Shown in pieces: positions 48,801 to 63,800 of a stretch of 64,000 nt of DNA. Location: positions 2,719,525 to 2,783,524 of the forward strand of contig NC_037593.1 in NCBI RefSeq assembly GCF_003073045.1. Reading direction: 5' to 3'. The notes under the pieces are model-generated. The model was not told the origin of the DNA, searched no databases, and saw nothing but the letters and a program-made list of their open reading frames with translations. Position 1 is the stretch's first letter. Each line of letters begins with the position of its first letter. The DNA comes from Pomacea canaliculata (lineage: Eukaryota > Mollusca > Gastropoda > Architaenioglossa > Ampullariidae). The translations under genes and the position numbers were made by a program.

Positions 48801-51800
48801 CGACTGTACATGCCAAGCATTGCACTGATTACGCTTTCGTGGAGTTTCCAAACCCTGGGGTTGTCATTGCAGTACTTTGTATGGGAGTTTTGAATTTTCA
48901 TTCCCTTTGACCTCTTAGGCTTGATGACGGCCACGGACCGCCAGGGTCTGAATGGCTTCGCACCAGCTCTCCCATCGATCTCTATTTCTGCAGGTGCGCG
49001 GCCTCTGGTTCTGTCTCCAGTCTCTATCTCCGACGTCTGCATGTGGTGTTTGTTGAAGGCCATTTATGCGAACAGGAACGCGAAAATCAATTCGCGCTCA
49101 AATGATGGCAAGCCGAGACTACGAAAACCCAGCGCCGTAAACAAGACGTCACCCTCTTACTACCAGTCTCGGGGAGGGGGCAGACGACAGAAAGGTCAAG
49201 GTGGTCTCAGAATGGCGGCGACAATTCAAGAAAACAGCACGTGGGAGGGGATGAGCCTGTCGAGTATGGCGTATTGAGCTTACGCACCCCAAGACAAAAA
49301 AAAAAAAAAAAAAAAATCAATACAGACCAGCCAATGATGTGCTGCGTATGATCATATGTGACTGTACAACGACGCCATGTTATATTTTCTCCCGACTTCC
49401 CGCTCTGTTGCTATGCGGCCTGACTGATGCACTCGTACTAAGTGGTATATGCCTGCAAACTATATCGCTTCACCTGTCCAAATATGTGATAAGACTTGAT
49501 ACCAAGGGGTAACAGATGAGCTAACTGACATGACGTCCTTGCTTGGAATTCATGTTGAGGATATAACCCACTTACAGGTCGGTCAAGCCAGTGACCTTTG
49601 CCCTGCCTCTGGCAGCGCGTGCGCCCGCCGTGGACACGCCATAACATGGGCCTAAAGGTTAGAGAGAGTCCTTGACTGGGGCACGCGTCTCGGCACGCAA
49701 GTTACAGGCCTCAGTTGTTCGCTACAAGCCGAGCTCCCCCGAACACGGATGTGTATAGGAATGTCTGTAGCAGACAAGCGTCGCAAGGAGTCAACGAGCA
49801 TCCTCTTATTTCAATTTTCAATAACTGTCGCTACATGCCAGTTTAATTTTTCCCTATTCCAATGTATTTGTGCGCGTTGAAAAGCTGCAGTGGCAAACTC
49901 CGGTGTGTCAATTCATCGCAGCAGACGCAATACCGAGCGAGTAAAGGGAGGGGGTAGCTCTAAAACAGGATCGCTGTAGGGTAGGGAGAGAAGAGGAGGG
50001 TGAGCAAAACAAGCCAAGCGCCTGCGTTGCCGGCGCCATTGTGGGCACAAGTATATGTGACCTACTTACTCTCTTAGCGACGGCCAGACATACAGCAGCC
50101 CTGCCCTTCTTGTACCTCACTTGGCCTGACAACATACTTCATACGTAACCTTGATGATGAAAGTCCTCGGATGAAAGGGGCGTCAGATGTCCCGTCCCAA
50201 CGCCCCTTTTGGACAACAAATGTTGAACTTGGAGGTAAAGGTCTCGGGTCGCAAGTCCTTTATAAATGGCAGCGACATTAGGACCCGTTCACCCCCTTTT
50301 AAACTATAAGCAGCCAACGTCATAAAAGTACGTATGAAACGTACTTTAGTGAGAGAAATGGAAACGATGTAGTTTATAACAGCGCATCGATATGTCGCGA
50401 AAATTGATATGAAGTCTATTATTCAGTCTCTGAATGGTAAAAAAGGCGCCTCCCTCACTTCACCTGTACCCCAGTCTTCGTGACAGATGGGCACATGAGA
50501 AATGGAATGTTATCAGCGACTAGTCACAATACCCTTACATCACAAGGTCTGAAACTAAAATACCATTGTCTGGCTTCTATTGCGATGTCCTGCTGTTATT
50601 GACAACAGTCAAAAACCTACAAACTGTAGTGTGTCAACCAAAGATAAATGAACTAATTTATAAATATTTCCAGGGGATAAGGGATGGCTTTATTATGATA
50701 GCCTGTATTTTTCTCAGTTAAACTTGTTCCAACACAATTCTCCTGAAGTCCTAAAAAATGAATCTGGGGTAACTGCTTATTAATATTTTCTAAACTGTTT
50801 AATCAATATGTACTGTAATCAGTTAAGTATAAAGCAAGCAGAAAACACATCTGAGAACTACAGTAACTATACCTGTAAATGAGTGCTGTTATATAATACA
50901 TGCATAACATAAAAAATTTACTTATTATAAACTACCAACAGAAGGTCAGTGTAGTATATGGATAGAGGCAAACATGGCCACATTTTTTTTAACATCTGTG
51001 ACAAAAACAATGAAATTGACCAAATAACATAAACTATCGATTCTTGATCAAACCACAACCTGATGAACTTGCAACATCGTTGTGGTTCAAGTCCCCACTT
51101 ATAATAATGATGTGTGCAAATATGGCACACAAAATGTTTGAGATGCCATTAAGGAAGACTTTATGTACACATTCCCTAAAAAGACACATGCACAATTCAA
51201 TTTTTGTGAATATAATAAATTTCACAGCATCATCATAATAAAGAGAGCTGATGACTCGAGGGGTGGGGTAGGGTATTCATATGAAGTCTGACTTATTTCT
51301 CTGTCTCTGCATCTTGTTCTTGTGTCATTTCTCAGAATAAACAAAATTCACATGACTTTGAATTTCTACAAATTTCCCCCAATGTGTTATTTCTTACAAG
51401 GCATGATAAATATCATGAAGATGTGAAATGTGGAAGAGTTAAAAAATCTGCTGTACAATATTTGTTTAGCAGTCTTCGACTTTTTTTATTTTTGTCTTAT
51501 AGAAATACTCCAGATGAAATCCTCTGCTCATGCTCAAAGGATTTTGCTAAGTACTGGCTGGGTGGCAGTATTTACCTGTTGTAGGCACTTTCAATGATCT
51601 CTCGCTTTCTTTTCTTGGAGTGTGTCATAGCTGCTCCTACTGCAAGACCAGTAGGGTCCAACTTTTTTGATTCATCAATAGGGACCACTTCAAATCCAGC
51701 TTTAAAAGAAAAAAGAGTATAAATGCTACAAATGCTATTTTGTTGATTTCCATTCGAAGCAGGTCTGGGAGTAAACACTACAATCAAACACTAAACACTA

Positions 51801-54800
51801 ATTTAATAGTAAACTATGATCCACAAAATAAGCATGAGACAAATTTTGCACCATTAACTATGTTCCATTTAGAAGAAATAAGACATAATGGTTTTCCTTG
51901 ATTTTAACTAAGTCGCATTGAAAAGTATCATAAAATATTTCATGGTTTAAAATGATTATAAACAGGTATAATTTATTTTCTGTCTCCACCCCTTCAACAA
52001 GGTAAACAAAGCCGTATCACCTTTCTGATCAATTTTGGCATCTTTTGACCCTGAAAAAAAAACCCCAAAAAACTCAGCATCCAAGCACAAAGGATTTTGA
52101 AAAGCAGCTTGCCTATTATGATTATAACATTAAATCTGTTTTGCATGCATGTACATAAGATCAGAAAAACTGTAGACAACATTCTATGTGAAAAAGTAAA
52201 TAAAGCTGTCCAACATTTTACAAAATGTATGAGCACCAACTTTTAACATATGATTACCATGACTGGTGTTACACTCTTGACAGACTTACCTTTTGACAGT
52301 AGATCTTAAATATAATTCATGTAGAATGCATAAGCTTTCATCACTCTGACAGCCAATAAATTTAGCCTACCTTTTCTCATGATGACAGTTTTTATTTCTG
52401 CTACCATACTATAATATTATAACTAAGGCCAGCAAAGGTTTGCTAGTTTAAAGTGCATGAAACAAGCCATGCTAAGCTTCTCAAGAAGTCCTGATAATGC
52501 TCTAAATATCATGTTCTATTTATTTGAGACCTAAGTATATTTCTGCTGTTATTCTGTCCTATATACATTTCTGTCTCATGCCCTCTTTAAAACACAAAAC
52601 AAAACAAAAACTTACCTCGCAATTCAGGTTTTATGACTTCCTCAATTTCATAATCTGAGTCAGAATCAGAATTCAAATCATGATCTGAATCAGAGGACAG
52701 ACCCTCTTGTGAGTCTTCAGAGACAAAGTGAACTTTCTTTGTTGATGACTTTTGTTCTTCTTTTTTAGCTGAAGAAAAAAAAAATCACTTTATTAACTCA
52801 TTGAACCCATTATCGCATGATAATTATATTGGTGACCAGAATGGCCTGTGTTAAATTGCTATGGTGACTGTTGCAGCATTTACATTGTACTCCTTTCCCC
52901 TTCATTGGTTTACAAAACACCAAGTCTTTACATAGTGTTAATAGTTTAAATACAATAACTGTGCACACAACTTCCTTTTCAAGGTAACCACACATGTGCC
53001 CAATACTGCGGTTACATGCTAATCACAAATAGTCCACATAAATAATTAGCTGCACACTTTAACTGCCTGCAGTGTACTTAAATACTTTATTCCATATTTG
53101 TGGTGCACTACTCATTAGTAAAGTACCCTCTATTAAAGAGAAGCAAATGATTGCAAGATTTGTGTCCAGATTTGGGTGGCAAACCTTTCTTATGCCAAGG
53201 ATCATTTGGATATTTATAACATCATTTGCAGGTCATACAAAATTATGAACTTAAAAAATTAGCATGATATATCCAGTCAAGCCGTACGTACTTTGCCACT
53301 TAGCATTTTTGCAACATATACTTCCTGGCACCAACTGTCCTTTAGTTCAATAAAAAGCAGGCAGTAGGCAGCCTATAAGAAACATACATGTCTGCCCCAT
53401 AATGAACAGTCCATCCTTGTTTATTAAAATTTATGTTATGATTATGATTCACTAAATAAAATTATGTTGTTATGAAAAATCTCCCAGATTTATTGAATTT
53501 CAAATCCTGCCTGTGGTTGCCTTAGCCAGGCCAGACCAAATGATTGTTCCCCACCCCTGATTTACAAAGATAATTTTTAACTTACCAACAACAGTTCCAC
53601 CTTGCTTTTCATAATCTGCTGTCATCTGCTCAACTTCAATGTCCTCATCTTCTTCTTTTTCCAGACCATCAAATACCTCCTACACACACAATAACTGTAT
53701 TTAGCATGCAATGTTTTTGAAAGCAACACACCAGCAACTGGCAAGTAATGATAACAACATGCATTATGTGTTTGTCAAATCAATTAAAAAACCAAGAATT
53801 ATGCAGTTCTGATTTACTTCCTAACTGCCTTCTCTTCTAAATACAAATCCTAAGCTTTAAAGTTTGAATAAAAAAGATCAAACCGTCAAAAACCTGAGAG
53901 AATTGTTTAAGAGACAACAAGTAAAATCCAGAAGACAATGCATATCTCACCTTATTAAACCATGAGGCTATTCGATTTTTGGTCCGGCTGCTCCTTGTTT
54001 CCAAATCCACTACCAGTGGGTTACCATCCGAGTCATCGCCTATACTGCAATCAGATTAGGAAAGAGCTAATTTAAACTGTTATCTAGCTGTAAGCACAAT
54101 AAATACAGATGCCATAAAAACCAGTCACCACAAAAAAGCAAATATATATATATCTTCAGCTCAGCTATATGCTGGATAAGTCCTAATGCCTCTGGTTTGA
54201 GCGCCACAAACAGGGTGTAACTTAACAAGGTGGTGGGGGAAAACTGGTGTATAACGGCAAAGCAGCTGGCACTGTAAACAGGTGCTAAGTACAAAGAAAG
54301 AACATGCCCAAGATGTGATCTAACCCAGGACACCCAATCCTCACTGTATTGGTAACAGGTACTAACCAGACAAAGAAAATATGAATGAAGAGTAGTTTTA
54401 GTATGGTAATAGTGTCATGTCATCTGGTAATGTTGATGAATTTTTGTTTTTCAAAGCCCTTCCTTAAATAAAGACTTTCCATTTAACAAAAGATTTCATA
54501 CAAAATATGGATACTCAATGCACTGCACACAAAAGACTACAAAGGAACCATCAGTCAACCATATAAGCATAAGTGCCAGCAAGATAGATATGACCATGAA
54601 AAACAGGTTCATGGATGAAGAACTGAGGAGGAGACAGAACTGTACCCTGATTATGCAAGAAATTTCCAGAAGAGATGAGTTTTAAGGCCCAATTTGAAGG
54701 CTTTAAATTAAGATATATTTTTGAAAACAAAGTGGAACAGAATGCTAAACAGAGAGGATGAGAAGTAAAAGGAGTGTCTCCCAAATTTCTTCCATTGGAT

Positions 54801-57800
54801 GTGTTGCACAGAGATGAGAGCAGCAGAAGCAGACCCAGAAGACTAACTTAGGAATTAAGGCGTCAGCAATTCAGAAGTGTGTTCTAGGGCAGGGCCATGG
54901 ACACAATGGTACCATATCATGGCCAATATGAGCTCAGTCTTTGAAAGACAATACAAGCAGTAATTTTTTTTCAGCCACAATGGGTGGTTAGGGAGATTGA
55001 ATGGCAGGTATAAGACAAAAGCAGGCATGAGCTCTTTGGCAGCAGAGACTGAAAGTTGTGATTGATCTTGTGAAGCTGTTGGAAGATGGATTCAAGAGAT
55101 TCTCAATTCCTACTTTAAGTTAGTTTTTTTGGTAAACCAAAGACTAAAATCTTATGAAATTTATTTCTTAAAAAAAAAAATAATTTTTTAATTTCTCGGT
55201 GTAGCCAACTGCACAGCCTGTGTAAAAATATTTTTAGAGTTTGCATCAATATCCAGGGCAATGAGCAAAGCAAAAATCACTGGAAATCGCGCACCACAAA
55301 AACATATTCCAGTGGTAACAAAGAGGCACAAGAAATATTACATTAATGTTTTTCTCTTAATCACACCTGGATTTTGTCTGGAAAACAGGAAGTGACGAAA
55401 GGGTAGTATTTCTAAAAATAGCATATTCTGCACATGAACTGAATTCTAAGAGGAAAGATGCCATCCTCAGTAAAAGAAAACAGATCAGAACATGCTGTTG
55501 CTGAATGTTCTCTTTGACACTCAGATGGAGTTTGCACTCGATGTCATTTCCTAAAGATACTGGTTACAAACACCAGTAAATTAACATTGTTCATATACAG
55601 ATCTCTTACTAGTCTTTCAAGTGAATTGACCTTTTTATTTTTTTTTTAAACTTCAGTAGAAGCTTCTAAATAGAGTTCAGATCTGTAGGGCTGTATTCCA
55701 AAATCAGCTATTTTATTTTATGGGGAAAAAAAATCACTTTTTGAGCACAACAATCTAAGTAAAGTTTCTTCCTTTCAGTTGAAAACATGCACAGATTTGC
55801 TGAACTGAGCCACATTCATGGTTACAAATACTACTTAGGCGCAACTGAGCTCTCCAATATAGGAAAGTTATTTTCTTTTGCTTTCTAGTGGCAGGTGAGA
55901 ACGCTGATGTTTGAAAGCTTATATCTTTAAAATTAAGCATTATTGTGTGCTCATATTTTTAAGAATTATTACTTTAAAATGAACTTAACCCGATCATGAA
56001 AGAAAAAAATGTTTCACTAAGTTTACTGTTAAATTCTTACTCTTTTGTCTCTTCAGGGAAGTTGTCATCATCATCAAACTCTGGCTCTTCCTCTCCCTCC
56101 TCACCACTTGAGTAATCTCCATCATCAAGATGATCTTTAGAAGCGCGATCATATGCTGCCATCAGTCTTTGTTTCTTTTGGGCACTCTCTTCTTCTTCTT
56201 CTTCTTCTTCCAAAATATCTTTATCCATGAAGCTCAGATCTCCCTCCTGAACTTGATCTAATTGCTGCAACCGATTTAACTTTTTAAAATGGAACAAGAT
56301 ACACAAAAATGTTATGAAATAGAAACTCTCAAACACACCATAAGAAGGCTTACATCTTTATCAAACAGGTGATAAACTTCTGTGCCATGAGCTATTATAA
56401 TAGCTTCAACAGGAGTTTAGAGCAGGATGGAGGAAGGGGTTGGGGTGGAATTGGTGTTTTACGCCAAGCCAGCAACTAAGGTTATATCACAGCAAGGCAG
56501 CCAGCCCTGTAAACAAATGTCATATGTAGAGAAAGAACAGTGTGCCCAAGACAAGAACTTAAACAAGCACAGCCAATCCTTACTGTATATGACATGCTAG
56601 CTGTTGTGCCACTGGACCACCTGAGGGGTGGGGGAAAAAGGATGAAGGAAAAAAAAAGTTATGCACGTCAGTACAGTACAATAGTACATGTATATTTTTA
56701 TTGCTTTAAGTTATAAGGTCACACATAATAACATTTTATTTTATGCTGCCTCTTTATGCAAGCAATCTCTTAGTCCAATTGCCAACAATGAAATATTTTC
56801 ATGACAACATATTTACTGCTTCCCACCTGTTGATTACGGATCTTATTAAGACTGAAAACACCAGCATCATCACCATAGTCAACACGATCATTAGGAAGGA
56901 TCATCTTTAAGTCCATTTTCTGGCGCAGTTTAGACTGCATTTTTCTTGTCTTCCTCTTTTTCCTGCCCAAGAAAAAAAAATTCATCCAATTCTGCTTGTC
57001 AATCAAACCCCCATTAGTGATTTGTCATTGTGACCAGTGGAACAAGTTCAATTATAACACACAAGAAGCCTTAGACATGCACAATGTTTACAAAATAAAA
57101 AGAGAGAGAGAAAATGTATACATCATCTCATTACTCAATATTTACCCAGCTATACATGTAAAGTTGTATGAAAAGGTGCACAACACCAATGGTGTAACCA
57201 TGTATCAACATCACACACACGCATGAACTGAAGGGAAAAGGCTACCTTTTAAGCTGTTTAAGCTCTTCTTCATTTGCTTTGGCCAAAATTTCTTGCATTT
57301 CCTGTTCTTCAACTTCATTCTCACTCAACTCTTCTTCAGCTTTTCCTTCTGCACTGTTGGAAAAAAAATTTAAACATTTCCATGAAGATTCTAAAAGACC
57401 CCCCAAAAATCTCATCCTCAAAGCAGTACTGAAGCACAGGACAGAAAACACAGATGGTCATTATGAACAATGTGTGATTACTACCCTATTCCCAGCTAAT
57501 CACTATCTTTACCCAGTTTTATGACAAAGTGCTCATATTTCAATTATCCATTGCTATAATTTGCATTGAAAATTGCTTGCACATCTACAATTTTTAAAAA
57601 TATTTTTTACTTTGCAGAGAAACAAGTACACTGCAGCATTACCCAACTGTAATCTTTACTATAACTCTTCTTCATCTTCAATGACCAGCAATAAAATGAA
57701 CTCCGTACTCAAATAGTCTAGAAGTCAATTTTTTCCTTCTTATTCCTACCACCTTTAAATAATTTTTAATTTTAAAATGTCTTTTCTAAATTTCTATTTT

Positions 57801-60800
57801 TGTTCTTTATTTCTTTTTGGTCTGTTTCTTATTTACAACAGAACACACAAGAAATATTTCAATACAGCAAACCTTTCATTTTTAGCTTGTTCTTGCTCAG
57901 CTTCTGCTTTTTGAAAGTCTTTTATGAGCACTTTTCTCCATGACAAAAGAGATCTGCAAGCAAACAGTCCTTTACAATCATTCTCAAAAATGACTATATA
58001 TATATTAAAAAAAAAGGCTGTTTAGGCTTAGCTTTAAATGCAAGTTACTGTTTGTGAAATGACTGTTTACCTTATTTTTTTTTTTTTTGCTGTTGTAAAA
58101 AATAGTGCAATTAATATATAAAAAAAAATGCAGTGTCATAAGCCATTCACTGCATCTACAAATACAATACACTACAATGGCCTCTGTGCTTTGTAGAAGA
58201 CACTGACCTGATAGGAGGCAGTGACAGTGAGTTGCAGGACCTCACAGATTTACTGACAGCATGAGAGCATAAATGATCAGCACTGACAAAAGCCAAGTCA
58301 TGGTCAACACCATTGGGCATGGTGAGATCACTGTGCAAAAGTAGAAATCTACATAAACAGAGTACAGCTTGACAAAGTAAACAGCTTCAAGTACCTGGGT
58401 ACTAAGCTTTCCAAAGATGGTAGCTAGCTGTGTAGCAGATATTTGCATCAGGACTGAAGCTGTGACAGCAGCAACAGCAGACTGAACAGGATCCAGCAAA
58501 GCAACAGCATAAGATTCACCATGAAGTACAAACTCGACGAGTCCCCTATACTCCATCCTGCTGTACGAATGTGAGATTCAAAACTCCTCCAAATCTCTAT
58601 AAAAACTACAAATCCAAACATTCTGTATGTAGAGTGGTCACTACCACAGGAACCCTTCTTACAACAGTAAAATGGGGCAAGTTGGTCTGGTTTGGCCATG
58701 TTCTCCAGCACTCCTTGGAAGGTCACTGCTAAGATAGAAGAACTGGATGGTGGACATGAAGGAGTGGACTGATCCATGCATGCAGGACCAGCTCAACACA
58801 ACTCAAGACTGCCCCCAGCTTGTCTCAATATATGGTGACAACCTGTACCAGCCAAGGGGTGGATGATAACGATGACAGGCCATGTACTTTTCTAATAATG
58901 TTATTTGCATGAGCTTTTTAAAACATGTTTATCATCAATAATTATACCTAAATATCTGTAATTGTCCACTCTTCTTAAAACTTCTCCTTTAATAAGTATT
59001 TTATCAAAGACCCTGTCTTCTCTAATATGTGCAATTATTTTTTCTACACTCTTTACATTAAATAATTATCATCACACCTTGCAGCAAAGTGATCAATCTC
59101 CTGTCTATAGTAGGAGTCTTCATTTTTGGAAAAAAACTTCTGTTAGTCTGATGTTGTCTGCAAATTTAACTATGGGGCAATCTTCGGTTTTGTGTCTACA
59201 TACACAGGGAAAACAAAAAATCGGGAGAGCACTATCAGTTAACCTGTATAGCACAGCATATAAGTATATATATGTAAAAAGACATAGACTAATAACTGAA
59301 GACTGTGAAGACAACAGTGGGTGATGTTTGTTTTTTATTATTGCTGCTCTCAGGTTAATATTAGACCAAGAAACATGAATTTTTGGGAAAGAGAAATCTT
59401 GAACTTTGCATTTAAAATAATATAAAAAAAAAACAGCAAAGGCACAATCATGGCTCATCGTGCTATAAATGTTAATCTAGTCAATTTTCCTATGCCTAAT
59501 CAATTTGTAAAATAAGAAGCTGGGGAACCGTCTTTCATCAAACATTCAAGAGATGCAGATAAATTTACCAATGTGAAATAAATGTGACAAACAAAAGAAA
59601 ATGGCATAAATTAATTTTCCTGAAAGACCCAATTCATTCCAAATAATATTTCCACCAGCAAACACAACTTAATTTACTGATACTGTAGGAAAAAGAAATG
59701 GATAAATAAACCACCACCACCACCATTCCAGAGTGGATAAATGTTGAGTAAATATGCTCACCTAATATCCTTTTTCCCCAAAACGCGAATGTCCTTGCAA
59801 CATTCCTTAATCTCTATGGTCGTTGCAGGATGCTCCGATATTCTTGTTTCATCCAAAACAATCTGTATGAAGAGAAGGCAAGCAAATTCTATAAATTAAC
59901 TTATTGGTAGTACTTAATGTCTAGACCATGCTACCTTTATAGTTATTATCATACTTAATATTACTTCAGATACACCGATGCATGCACATGCAGCCTTACA
60001 CAAATGCTGTACCTCATTTGAAGCTGCGAGTTTTTCCAAGAAATCTTCACTCTTCAGGAATTCTGATGCATTCAAAACATGGTACAATGTGTAATCACCT
60101 TCTGCATAGCCCTCACGATGCCTGAAAACATAATAAAGTGTAAAAGCTAAATGGGTGAGTTGGTCATACAAAAATCAACTGACTAGATTTCAAATAATAA
60201 GAAGCAGTATTTGAAAGAATCTTAAAATAAATTAGCTCTTGTAAATAATGCTATCTTTGGTCAAAATTATATGCTGACGTAGTTTTCATTTTTAACTGTT
60301 TAGATATTTACTTGGATATATAAAGTCCTTGCCCAAAGGACTGGTGAAAAGATTATTACAGTTATTAAGGTCAACAGAGCAAAAGAAGCAAAGCACAAAG
60401 TGTCAGCTATCTTAAGCAGGCAAATCTTATAAATAAAGCACCGTGACAATGTATTTGTTTACGTGTGTTGTTTTCTTGTAGTTCTACTGTACATCCACAA
60501 TTTGTCCAAGCCTCACTTTATAGAAAGGTCATAGACATGTCTGGTTAGTGTATTCACTTTTGAGTAAGCTTATTGAGATTTATTTTACTCATAAGATGAT
60601 AATCGTGGCTTCAAATAAAAAAATATACCATGCACAGCAAATTTTTAAGAGCATAGTGAGGTTAATTTATGAGAGAAAATGAGAAAGAGTGAAAGAGCAA
60701 AAAAGACACAGACAAGGAGAGAGAGGGAGTGAGAGCAAGTGTGTGTAAGTGAGGTGCAAGAGGTGAAAAAAAAGAATGTCACATGGCAATCATTATCTCC

Positions 60801-63800
60801 CCCTTCACTCAAAACATTGAGACCCCATCGTATAATAAACTGTTAGCTTCAACACAGGACATCAAGATTGCTGCAAATACAAAAGTTCAAGTGTTTGCAA
60901 GTGCAACAGTGCAACTGTTTCACTATTTTGCCACTCTGATGCTGAATCTCCATTACTGGAAGGAATTATTTTAACTTAAAGGAAGTAGTGCACAAAAAGT
61001 TGACAATAAAATCACAGCAGGGAGTTCTTATGATTAATTATCTTCAGCTAGTCTATAATGAATTTTACGTGACCAAGCATAATTTTTCATTCCCTCTTCT
61101 TCTTGACAAACAAAAGTGTACAAGGCATTACATAATCTATGATTTCTAGCAGAAATCCAAGAAATTAATGTGGTTTTATATGTACAGATAAAACAATCAT
61201 TTGGAAAACATATTAAAACCATATTTGTAAATGAATATTTCCTAACAATACCCACACTAATGCAATGCTTACAAATATCTACTACACTGAAAACAGTACT
61301 TAAAAAACAAAAAGTTGCAAATTTCAGTTTGGCAAATGAGCTTGGTATGCAACAGCAATGCAATGAAGGCCACCAGCCCATATCACTGTAAAAGACTATG
61401 TAATCATCTTATGGCATAATAACAACTTACCTCTGTTTCTTCTCGGGATGTATGAGATTGATGGTCTGTTTAACATCTTCTTCAACATCTTTAAAGACAT
61501 ACTTTGGGTCCAGAAACTTGGGATCAAGTTTATCTGGTGCAAGGTAGTTCTCACAAACAACAAAAATTTCTGCAGACTCATTTCTTGAAGCCTGTGGTTT
61601 GGTTGCAAAGACATGCTTAAAAAGCTGTTGAAAGACCCACATTAATGAGAAGTAATCCTTTGAGCGGAAAACCTTGGTCACAAACCAGCCTCCTTTGCGA
61701 AGAAATTCGGTAGCAAGCTTTAAAGCATGTAGTGTCAGCTCAGCTGTTGAAAGAAATAAAAACCCTTTGTCCAAGCAGCCAAGTCTATGAAATAGCTCAT
61801 TTTAGTTAATTTTATACACATCTAGGTTGGTCTGTCCTTGAGAATAACTGTAAATGTGCTTTTTTATCCTTCCATCATATGCAAGATTTGTTTTAGTAAT
61901 ATTGCATACAATTACTTTCTTGGAACTAGAAACTATAATGGAATGAATTAATCAAATGAATCTGATTTTAGTACATTTAGATAGGGTTATTTAAAATTAA
62001 TATACCTTGCTGATAAGCATCATGAACCCAGCTTTTGCCAACATTCGGTGCACCATCATTTAACACACAGTCAGCCTGCCAGGTCTGTAATTCCTTCTTT
62101 AAATCCTGTTATAGATTTTTACAAATCAGTTTAATACCAATTAGTATCTTACCTTGTTAGTTATGTCATTCAAGTCCTCTTTAAACAAATAAAAGTAAAT
62201 GCAAAGGAACAATACTACCAAAAACAAAAAATTTCCTAACTTTTCCTGAGCATTTCTAGTTGGGTAGTCAAATCTCGCTACTATGCCACCTACCGGGACC
62301 GAGCATAAGTGGCATAGTAGCGAGGTGGCATAGTAGCAAGATTTGACTGTAACATCAACTGAACACAACTACAAATATAAACTTTAAACAAAACACCATA
62401 ATGTAAGATTGTTTTACACAAATAATAAATATTTTTGTACAATCTGAAATTTTTCCCCCCAGAATTCATCATTGGTTGATTACAGAATTGACAAATTTTT
62501 GTCATAATTTAATTGTCTGAAACAACAAAAAAAAAAGGACAGAAAGTGTGATCCTTTTTGTCAGCTTTTGTCCAACTGTAATACATGTTCACACATGAAG
62601 TTATGCATAAGATATTGTTCATCACAATCTTTTTTTCATCTGAGTAAAAAGAATTCTTGTGCTGAAATTCACCAAGTCTTAATGAGTAAATTTCCTGACT
62701 TTTCATTGCCATTTTATTTATGGAATGAGTTTATTGAATGAGTTTAATATTATAACATTTCATTGAAACATTGTATAGTTTGCAAAAATAAAAATTTTTT
62801 TAAATCTACCTGTCGACATTTATCTGTGGTAATATCTTCCTGAAGGGTGATTACACGATGAATGGGACGAATTGGAACCAGATCCACTCCTACAAGCAGA
62901 AATCAAGAAAACAAAATACAGTAAGATATACTTTTTATAAGCTCAAACATGTATTTAAACATAAATTATTAGATAAATTACTAAATTTTGTTACTGATTC
63001 TATAACCATTTCAAATGTGTTTTTAAATTACTTTTTATTTCATTCCACCAATGTCTAATAAGTTTCATTTAACTCTTATTAAATATTCGCTTTGTTAGAC
63101 ACATAACGTTTACAAAATTGATTATGAAGATCCACAAACAGCCACTGGCTCATAAAAATCTAAATTTCTGAAATAAAATCTTTTTAAAGCATATCTAAGA
63201 ACTATTATTATCTTTCAGGCCTTACGTAAAATGCCTATAATCTTTTTTCCCTGCAAAACTGAAGGTAGTATAAGATAGGCATATATGTGATGAATACGCT
63301 GATTTAATTAATTTCACCAGGGATAGCGGTCATTTCTGAATTTTAAGGCCAAACTTATCCACATTAAAAGAAGCAAACAGATGAGTGGTTAGCATATGAA
63401 GTAGGCTCAATGTCCAGCCTTCTGCTGCTAGTTGATCTAGCTGTTAAATAGGTACATGACCTATCCCCTTATTCACCATGTTAGCCAAACAGAATCTTTG
63501 GTCTGCAAAATATAAGCCTGACTAAATTATTTATTTGGTGTACATGTTTAAAGCAGCTGTTGATAGCTATGGACTATAATCCCACATGTAGGTCAGTGTA
63601 TTAAAATCAAAGATATAAATAATACTAAAAATACAGCAACCAGAAAGTAAAAATATTATAAGAATCCTCATACCAACAATAAGGCTAGACACAGGTGTGT
63701 GCTCTGCTGCCACTTGAAGCCATCCACCTGGGGCAGCACACAAGTCGATCACGACACGGGATTTTTGCAGGAATTCATATTTGCGGTTGAGTTGGATAAG

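Larger units (their letters stand above)
47587..51575 (-). other. FTSJ3: Large FTSJ3 intron, 4.0 kb
   Basis: Separates the exons at 47502-47586 and 51576-51699. It contains a 55-bp tandem duplication, a CpG-rich island (about 48.7-50.4 kb) with coding-like minus-strand frames, and a 23-nt A run at 49294-49316. The rest is AT-rich and featureless. Confidence 0.7.

Noticed and set aside
48921..49277. 118-codon plus-strand ORF ending just before a poly(A) run
   Set aside because: Considered as a retrocopy, but there is no poly(A) signal or homology, and the opposite strand reads more like coding sequence.
50139..50240. C/D snoRNA in the large FTSJ3 intron
   Set aside because: TGATGA occurs on the strand opposite to the host gene, and no CTGA box is close enough.
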